A stretch of 64,000 bases of DNA. It comes from Niastella yeongjuensis. GTDB taxonomy: Bacteria; Bacteroidota; Bacteroidia; Chitinophagales; Chitinophagaceae. The stretch spans positions 434,001 through 498,000 of the forward strand of contig NZ_FOCZ01000001.1 in NCBI RefSeq assembly GCF_900110245.1. The letters run 5' to 3'. This document shows, piece after piece, positions 35,179 through 41,370 of the stretch (position 1 is the stretch's first letter; each line of letters begins with the position of its first letter). The position numbers and the translations under genes are program-made. The notes under the pieces are model-generated. The model was not told where the DNA came from and did not search any database. It worked only from the letters and a program-made list of their open reading frames with translations.

Positions 35179-36432
35179 ATGTCAACTTATAATGCGCTAA
35201 TACTGGATACAGAGAGTTATGTTAGAGGGTTGTTTAAACAACATAACCACGCCAACCTGGTGTTTCACAACCTGCAACATACATTAAACGTTGTAGAGCG
35301 GGTGTATGAAATTTCGGCGCATTATAAATTGCCCGATAAAGAGCTGCTTGAATTAGCCATAGCAGCCTGGTTTCACGACACTGGCCATCTCATCAGCGAC
35401 CCGAGCAATCACGAAGAAAAAGGCGTGGCTTTGATGACGGAATTCCTTACAACAAAAACAGATGATGCGGAGCTGATCAATAAGATCTCCGCACTCATTC
35501 GCATAACCAAATTTCCGCCCAGACCGGAGTCATTACAGGACATGATCATTTGCGATGCAGACACGTATCATTTTGGCCTGCCGGATTTCAAGGAAACGAA
35601 TAAGGCGATGAAGAAAGAATTGATCCTGCGCAATATGAATACCATGGTTATGGACTGGGAAAGGAACAGCCTTAACCTGTTGGAGAAACACCAGTTCTAT
35701 ACCTCCTATTGCATCGGACTATTGCAAAAAGGGAAGGAAAAGAATATGCGCAAGCTCAATAAAAAAATAAATAAAGATGCGGAAGGCATCAACGTCAGTG
35801 AAACCTTATTGATGCCGGAAGTGGAAAAGGACCCCATCAGCAAGCGAAAGAATTCACTGGTGGCAAGAGGCATACAAACCATGTTACGATTAACCTCTGA
35901 AAACCATGTGGAACTAAGTAGAATGGCCGATGGAAAAGCAAGCATTCTGATCAGTGTGAATGCCATTATTATCTCCGTGATCTTATCGGTCCTCATTCGC
36001 CGGATAGAGGTAGAAAGGCATTTAACCATCCCTACGTTTCTGTTCCTGGCATCTTCCCTTACAACCATCATCATCGCCATTATGGCCACCCGGCCCAAAA
36101 TATCAACCGGGGATTTCAGCCGGGAGGACATCCTTCATAAAAATACCAATCTGTTGTTCTTTGGGAACTTTTATAGAACAAAAATAAGCGAGTACAAGTG
36201 GGCCATGAACACCATGATGCGCGATCCGGATTATTTATACAGCTCCCTGATAATGGATATTCACCAGTTAGGGGTTGTACTGGCACGGAAATATAAACTC
36301 ATCAGGCTGGCTTATACCGTGTTTATGATCGGGTTGTTTCTTTCGGTAATTGCCTTTATAGTTGCTATTACCGTACATACACCACAACAACCCGTGATAA
36401 ATTCGTCATCCATTTCACCTTATAGTTCTTAA
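35179..36432 (+). CDS. HD-domain phosphohydrolase fused to a PycTM-like (DUF5706) membrane domain
   Basis: A 417-residue protein. Residues 1-190 form an HD domain with His34 (FHNLQH), His66-Asp67 (WFHDTGH) and Asp126 (CDADTY), the metal-binding set of cyclic-nucleotide phosphodiesterases. Residues about 238-400 match the PycTM family (formerly DUF5706): SENHVELSRMADGKASILIS, then TM segments about 255-275, 283-303 and 375-398. PycTM proteins are the membrane effectors of Pycsar anti-phage systems. The HD part may remove the signal nucleotide. The gene is 10 bp after the phosphoesterase/barrel gene and one base before the cyclase gene. Confidence 0.85.
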   Translation: MSTYNALILDTESYVRGLFKQHNHANLVFHNLQHTLNVVERVYEISAHYKLPDKELLELAIAAWFHDTGHLISDPSNHEEKGVALMTEFLTTKTDDAELINKISALIRITKFPPRPESLQDMIICDADTYHFGLPDFKETNKAMKKELILRNMNTMVMDWERNSLNLLEKHQFYTSYCIGLLQKGKEKNMRKLNKKINKDAEGINVSETLLMPEVEKDPISKRKNSLVARGIQTMLRLTSENHVELSRMADGKASILISVNAIIISVILSVLIRRIEVERHLTIPTFLFLASSLTTIIIAIMATRPKISTGDFSREDILHKNTNLLFFGNFYRTKISEYKWAMNTMMRDPDYLYSSLIMDIHQLGVVLARKYKLIRLAYTVFMIGLFLSVIAFIVAITVHTPQQPVINSSSISPYSS

Positions 36433-36433
36433 T

Positions 36434-37543
36434 ATGAAAGCATTCGGTCGTCCCATAATGATCAGATTAGGCGCCATCAACAGATACCGGATAAAACTGA
36501 TGCTGATGACCGGTCTGTTCTGGACCATCATCGACATGGGTGTTTATTTGTATAAATTCTTCCGCGACCGTATTGACCAGGCAGAGCGGCCATTCGATAT
36601 GCATACCTCGGCGGTTCTGTTGTTGCGAACCGGACTCGTCTTTATTATCTGCCTCACTATGGCCTACCTGCTTATCTTTCAATTAAAACATTTGGTCAGA
36701 AATCTTCCCTTATTGTTAAGCCTGCTAATAAAAAGCATTTTACTGGTAGCCGCCGCTTTTTTATTGAACTATATTTTGCACTTCACATATATCTGGTTAA
36801 TAGAAAAGGAGCCGCTCACTACCGAGCTGGGACATAATTACTATAAAACATTCCAATCATCGCTGTTCTTCAGCCAATGGGTACGGTGGCTCATCACGTT
36901 CCTGATAACCATCCTTATCATAGAAGTAAATGAAAAATATTCCCCCGGCGTTTTCTTCGACATTCTGATCGGGCGGTATTTAACGCCCAAAAACGAAAGG
37001 CGTACCATTATCTTCATCGACCTGGTTGATTCAACTTCCATTGCAGAGCAATTGGGTCATGTAAAATATTTCCGTTTTATTCGTGATTTCATTTACTTTA
37101 TTTCAATAGCCTTGCTGGAAAACGACGGTCAGATCTATCAGTATGTAGGCGATGAAGTAGTGGCATCATGGACAGTAAAAAAACGCAATGCCAACCGCAA
37201 ATGCCTGCGGGCTTTGCTGGATTGTAAAAGACTATTACAACGTAACAGAAACTATTTTAAAAGGCAATATGGGATTGTTCCTGAATTCAGAGCAGGCATT
37301 CATACCGGAGAGGTAACCATTGGCGAAATAGGCGTTATTAAAAAAGACCTGGCCATGAGTGGTGATACCATGAACACCGCAGCCCGGCTTCGTTCCGCTA
37401 CCAGCGAATTAAATCAGCAGGTGATCACATCGAAAGACTTCGTTTCCCAAACCAATTTAAAGAACTGGCAACTGGCCAACCTGGGCCTGGTTGATCTGAA
37501 AGGGAAGGAATCGGCTATGGAACTGTATGCCTTGAAGTTTTAA
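36434..37543 (+). CDS. Membrane class III nucleotidyl cyclase, Pycsar-like
   Basis: A 369-residue protein with about four TM helices in residues 20-165 (including LLLSLLIKSILLVAAAFLLN and WVRWLITFLITILIIEV) and a class III cyclase domain (188-369). Catalytic features: metal Asp196 (FIDLVDST), Asp240 (YVGDEVVASW), and the transition-state pair Asn314/Arg318 (MNTAARL). The purine-selecting Lys is replaced by Gln236 and the Asp/Thr position by Ala307. So the product is not predictable; a pyrimidine cyclase would fit the PycTM partner. The start is one base after the HD-PycTM stop. Confidence 0.85.
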   Translation: MKAFGRPIMIRLGAINRYRIKLMLMTGLFWTIIDMGVYLYKFFRDRIDQAERPFDMHTSAVLLLRTGLVFIICLTMAYLLIFQLKHLVRNLPLLLSLLIKSILLVAAAFLLNYILHFTYIWLIEKEPLTTELGHNYYKTFQSSLFFSQWVRWLITFLITILIIEVNEKYSPGVFFDILIGRYLTPKNERRTIIFIDLVDSTSIAEQLGHVKYFRFIRDFIYFISIALLENDGQIYQYVGDEVVASWTVKKRNANRKCLRALLDCKRLLQRNRNYFKRQYGIVPEFRAGIHTGEVTIGEIGVIKKDLAMSGDTMNTAARLRSATSELNQQVITSKDFVSQTNLKNWQLANLGLVDLKGKESAMELYALKF

Positions 37544-37544
37544 T

Positions 37545-37577
37545 AAAAAATCCCTCCCGAAAGGATCAGGAGGGATT
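37545..37577 (-). terminator. Terminator shared by the cyclase operon and korA
   Basis: AATCCCTCC (37549-37557) pairs with GGAGGGATT (37569-37577) around an 11-base loop. The A-run at 37545-37550 is a U-run on the minus strand, so it best terminates korA, but it may also stop the plus-strand operon. Confidence 0.85.
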
Positions 37578-37604
37578 ATAGATCTATTTGAAGTAGTTAC
37601 AATC

Positions 37605-39461
37605 TTAATTCACGCGGCCCAGCATTTCCTGCAGTTTCATTACCAGTTCGGTTTTGGTAATGGGCACACCCATGATCTTGTTGTATCCTTTTGCATCAAC
37701 AAAATACTGATCACGGATGATCTTGATCAACTGGCCGTTATTGATCTCAGGGATCAACACCTGCTCAAAATTTTTAAGTATGGCGCCCAGGTTTTTGGGG
37801 AACGGACGCACATAACGTAAATGCGCATGGCTTACGGCATACCCTTGTATTTGCAATTCAGCAACTGCGCTTTTAATAGCACCATAAGTACTACCCCAGC
37901 CCAGCACTAGGATCTTACCGGTTTCAGGACCGCTGTCTAAAGTCTGTTCGGGAATATAATCAGCAATTTTATCTACTTTTTCCTGTCTGATCTTCACCAT
38001 CAATTGGTGGTTCTCAGGATCATAACTTACGTTACCGGTGTTGTTTTGTTTTTCCAGGCCGCCAATCCGGTGTTCCAATCCGGGCACACCCGGGATAGCC
38101 CAGGGACGCACCAGTTTTTCATCACGCAAATAGGGTTGGAATTTATCTTCCCCATGACCCAGCTCGGTTTTGAATTTAACAGGTATCGGCTGCAGGTCAT
38201 CTGCTTTAGGAAAACGCCAGGGTTCAGCGCCATTGGCAATATAGCCATCGCTCAGGAAGATCACCGGCGTCATATGTTGTACGGCAATGCGTACCGCTTC
38301 ATACACTGCATCAAAACAATCACTGGGGGTGCTGGCAGATACGATCGGCATAGGGCATTCACCATTACGGCCATAATATGCCTGTAACAGATCGCTTTGC
38401 TCCGTTTTGGTAGGTAAGCCGGTTGAAGGGCCGCCACGTTGAATATCGCAGATCAACAATGGAATTTCCAGCATCACTGCCAAACCCATCGCTTCACCTT
38501 TCAATGCCATACCCGGACCTGAAGTAGTTGTAACACCCAGGTTGCCGCCATAAGCCGCTCCGATAGCCGCAGAAATACCGGCAATTTCATCCTCTGCCTG
38601 GAAGGTTTTTATCCCAAAGCCTTTGTGACGGCTCAGTTCATGTAAAATATCCGACGCAGGGGTGATAGGGTAAGTACCCAGGAACAAAGGCAGACCGCTT
38701 TTTTGCGAAGCGGCAATAAGGCCGTAGGCCACTGCCTGGTTACCCATAATGGACCGGTATTCACCGCTGTCCATCCGGGCCTTATCTACTTTATAGCGGG
38801 TAGTAAACGTTTCAGTAGTATCGCCAAAATTATAACCAGCCTGTAATACTTTCACGTTGCTTTCCAGGATCTCAGGCTTTTTATTGAATTTGTCTTTCAG
38901 GAACTGAATGGTGTTTTCCATATCCCGGTTATACATCCAGTACAGGAAACCCAGCACAAACATGTTCTTGGCACGGTCTTTTTCTTTCGTGCCCATGGTA
39001 ATTTCTTTCAGCGCCTCGCGGGTCATTTTGGTCACATCCATTTTAATGACCTCATAGTTCTCGAGGCTGCCATCTTCCAGCGGGTTTATGCCGTCGGGAT
39101 AGTTGGCCAGGCGCAAATTCTTGATATCAAAACCATCGGTATTGGCTATTATTCTACCGCCTTTTTTAAGGGCTTTCAGGTTCGCCTTCAACGCGGCAGC
39201 ATTCATAGCTACCAGTACATCACACTCATCGCCGGGGGTAAAAACCCGGTCGCTCGAAAATCGCAGCTGGTATCCACTTACGCCAGGCAGGGTTCCCTGG
39301 GGGGCACGTATTTCGGCCGGAAAATCAGGAAAAGTGGCAAGGTCAATGCCAAGCAAAGCAGTGTTGTTAGTGAACTGTGTGCCTGTTAACTGCATCCCGT
39401 CTCCGGAATCACCGGCAAATTTGATCACTACATCCTGCAGGACCTGTTCTTTACGAATCAT
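37605..39461 (-). CDS. korA: 2-oxoacid:ferredoxin oxidoreductase, fused gamma-alpha subunit (KorA-like)
   Basis: A 618-residue subunit. Residues 1-190 are the gamma domain (IKFAGDSGDGMQLTGTQF, PAEIRAPQGTLPGVSGYQ) and the rest is the alpha pyrimidine-binding part (GTYPITPASDILHELSRH, TTTSGPGMALKGEAMGLAVM, RGGPSTGLPTKTEQSDL). It binds thiamine diphosphate with a beta subunit and oxidises 2-oxoglutarate or a related 2-oxoacid while reducing ferredoxin. Normally korB follows directly; here the stop is followed by a terminator and a convergent gene, so korB must be elsewhere. A -7 element is at 39488-39495. Confidence 0.92.
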   Translation of the reverse strand: MIRKEQVLQDVVIKFAGDSGDGMQLTGTQFTNNTALLGIDLATFPDFPAEIRAPQGTLPGVSGYQLRFSSDRVFTPGDECDVLVAMNAAALKANLKALKKGGRIIANTDGFDIKNLRLANYPDGINPLEDGSLENYEVIKMDVTKMTREALKEITMGTKEKDRAKNMFVLGFLYWMYNRDMENTIQFLKDKFNKKPEILESNVKVLQAGYNFGDTTETFTTRYKVDKARMDSGEYRSIMGNQAVAYGLIAASQKSGLPLFLGTYPITPASDILHELSRHKGFGIKTFQAEDEIAGISAAIGAAYGGNLGVTTTSGPGMALKGEAMGLAVMLEIPLLICDIQRGGPSTGLPTKTEQSDLLQAYYGRNGECPMPIVSASTPSDCFDAVYEAVRIAVQHMTPVIFLSDGYIANGAEPWRFPKADDLQPIPVKFKTELGHGEDKFQPYLRDEKLVRPWAIPGVPGLEHRIGGLEKQNNTGNVSYDPENHQLMVKIRQEKVDKIADYIPEQTLDSGPETGKILVLGWGSTYGAIKSAVAELQIQGYAVSHAHLRYVRPFPKNLGAILKNFEQVLIPEINNGQLIKIIRDQYFVDAKGYNKIMGVPITKTELVMKLQEMLGRVN

Positions 39462-39821
39462 TGTAGTCTGTTGTTCTAGTTAATTTGCAAAATTACTATA
39501 AGTTAAGACAGATTGTTGACTTAATTGCTATTGGTTTAAGCATATACGTACATTCCCCACCCCCGGATGCCCGTGCAGCAAGGATTTACCCCCATTTACG
39601 ATAAGCGGAAAATGATGCAGCTATTTGATTATCCGCTATTTCGGATGATATTAGTATTTTCCCGCTATTGTCACCTTGGTGCTTTTACCTATCTATGGTT
39701 CTCCCGTCTCTGCCCTCTGCCTTCTGCCCCATGCCCGATTTAGACAATTTTTAACCAAAGCCTATTTTACAATCCAGCGCCCGCTTAATAATTTCATACA
39801 ACAAAAATCCCCACAACATTT
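39462..39821. other. Divergent spacer between korA and the deacetylase
   Basis: About 360 bases with no convincing gene. It carries a -7 box for korA (minus-strand TAATTTTG at 39488-39495), an AT-rich stretch, and a short CTGCC repeat (CTCTGCCCTCTGCCTTCTGC at 39712-39731) related to those near 9900 and 10620. The start region of the deacetylase has no clear promoter. Confidence 0.6.
39488..39495 (-). promoter_or_regulatory. -7 promoter element of korA
   Basis: The minus strand reads TAATTTTG (TAnnTTTG), 26 bases upstream of the korA ATG. A -33 TTTG is not apparent. Confidence 0.55.
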
Positions 39822-40679
39822 ATGGAAACAAATGCTGAGGAAGGCGATCCTAATACCGCCGCCTTCTTTTATCGGCTCCTTATGCTCTTACTGGTATTAA
39901 TAACAACCACCAAAACCACCCGCGAGGGTAAAATCAAACCCACTTTCAACAATGTGCCCAATGACCCGCCAAAAGAAACGGTCAGGGCATCGCCCCCAAA
40001 AAAGAAAAAGAAGAAGATCTACCTCACCTTTGATGATGGCCCTAACAAAGGCACGCGCAAAGTTTTACGAATTGTACAACAGGAACAGGTGCCCGTTACA
40101 TTTTTTATTATTGGCGAACACGTATTCGCCAGCACCTCACAACATGCTACCTGGGACAGCCTGCAAATTACCGACTCTATTGAAATTTGTAATCACAGCT
40201 ATACGCATGCGCACAATCATTACGCAAAGTTTTATCAAAAACCCGATACCGTAGTACAGGACTTCAGGCGTTGCAACGACAGCCTGCAGTTGACTAACAC
40301 CATTGTACGAACGCCGGGCAGGAACATCTGGCGGATCGATACACTCACCTTTACCGATCTGAAGAAAAGCGCGGCGGCTGCCGACTCGTTGCAACAGGCA
40401 GGTTTTACCATTATGGGTTGGGACCTGGAATGGCATTATGATCACAAAACGTTCACCCTTAAAAACAGATCAGAATTTCTGTTGCAGGAGATAGACAGCC
40501 TGTTTGCGCACAACAAAACAATGACACCCGAGAACCTGGTGTTATTGGCCCACGATCAGGTGTATGATGATAGTGATGACAGCTGCGAATTACATGAGCT
40601 CATCAAATGCCTGAAAAAACGGGAAGAATATGAACTGGTAGTGGCAAGTAAATATCCGGGCGTTAAAGCCCTGCCCTAA
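39822..40679 (+). CDS. Polysaccharide deacetylase (NodB family)
   Basis: A 285-residue protein with an N-terminal membrane anchor (about 14-29, AFFYRLLMLLLVLITT), a Lys-rich linker (58-65) and a NodB domain. TFDDGP has Asp71 and Asp72, and HSYTH (125-129) supplies His125 and His129; these bind metal and act on N-acetylated or acetylated sugars in the envelope. Substrate (peptidoglycan or other polymer) is not clear. Its last 17 bases overlap the convergent DinB-family gene. Confidence 0.88.
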   Translation: METNAEEGDPNTAAFFYRLLMLLLVLITTTKTTREGKIKPTFNNVPNDPPKETVRASPPKKKKKKIYLTFDDGPNKGTRKVLRIVQQEQVPVTFFIIGEHVFASTSQHATWDSLQITDSIEICNHSYTHAHNHYAKFYQKPDTVVQDFRRCNDSLQLTNTIVRTPGRNIWRIDTLTFTDLKKSAAAADSLQQAGFTIMGWDLEWHYDHKTFTLKNRSEFLLQEIDSLFAHNKTMTPENLVLLAHDQVYDDSDDSCELHELIKCLKKREEYELVVASKYPGVKALP

Positions 40680-41190
40680 AGTTGTTGCGCAGCACCTGAA
40701 CCGTTACCAGCAATTGCCCGGTATGCCGCATGGTGTGTTCAGCGGCATGAAAAAGCAATCCCAATACGGTAGAAGGCAATTGCTGACGGCCAACGCCTCT
40801 GAATTGGGTAAGCGTATTTTCATCGATGGCTTTCAGTGCATCCAGTGAAGCGGTTATTTGAGTATCCAGTTTAACAAGCAGAGAGGTTACGGTATCCTGT
40901 TCCTCGTGTACTTCCTCTGCTTTCAAATATTCCAGTTGTGTTGGTGAAAGAGGCTGGCCCGCAGCGTAAGTAAATAGCCGGTCAAGCACACCAGCCAGAT
41001 GTTTTAAGTGAAAGCCGGGTGATGCTACCCCCGCCAGGCGTTCCCAAAGCAGGGCATCGGGAAAATTATCCATCTTGCTATGGATCTCATCCTTTGCCTG
41101 CAATAAAGCATGCGCTACCGGTTGTACCAGGGCCGGGAAGCCGGGCAATGCGCCACGCAGCCATACTTCGGGTTGTTTGGTTTGTGCCAT
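40663..41190 (-). CDS. DinB family metal-dependent protein
   Basis: A 175-residue four-helix-bundle protein. The DinB/DfsB-type histidines are seen: HLKHLAG (about 56-62) and HAAEHTMRHTGQ (about 147-158). Such proteins often act as thiol-dependent transferases or metalloenzymes; this member's substrate is unknown. It converges with the deacetylase and overlaps its 3' end by 17 bases. The upstream spacer holds a large perfect hairpin. Confidence 0.8.
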   Translation of the reverse strand: MAQTKQPEVWLRGALPGFPALVQPVAHALLQAKDEIHSKMDNFPDALLWERLAGVASPGFHLKHLAGVLDRLFTYAAGQPLSPTQLEYLKAEEVHEEQDTVTSLLVKLDTQITASLDALKAIDENTLTQFRGVGRQQLPSTVLGLLFHAAEHTMRHTGQLLVTVQVLRNNFRAGL

Positions 41191-41265
41191 AACTGAAAGA
41201 AGTTATCTTATTTTCAAAGTGAATGTATGATAAAATGAATCCTTTGAGGATATAGGTAAAAGAAG

Positions 41266-41315
41266 TAAGAGGCAGGAAGTAAGAATTTCATTAATTTCTT
41301 ACTTCCTGCCTCTTA
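41266..41315. repeat. 20-bp perfect intergenic hairpin
   Basis: Arm 41266-41285 (TAAGAGGCAGGAAGTAAGAA) and its exact complement at 41296-41315, with a 10-base loop. Fourteen bases of the right arm (TTCTTACTTCCTGC) recur in the coding region of gldH's signal peptide near 62940-62953. It lies between the DinB gene and the GH3 gene. Confidence 0.8.
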
Positions 41316-41370
41316 TCTCTTACTTCATGCTCTAAATTACAATCAGGCCCTCAATTAGTTCAATATAATC

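Noticed and set aside
30664-37543. Location of the cyclase operon in a typical defence island
   Set aside because: No integrase, transposase, restriction or toxin genes lie nearby, and flanking genes (nth, korA) are core genes. A defence role therefore rests only on the PycTM/cyclase pairing.
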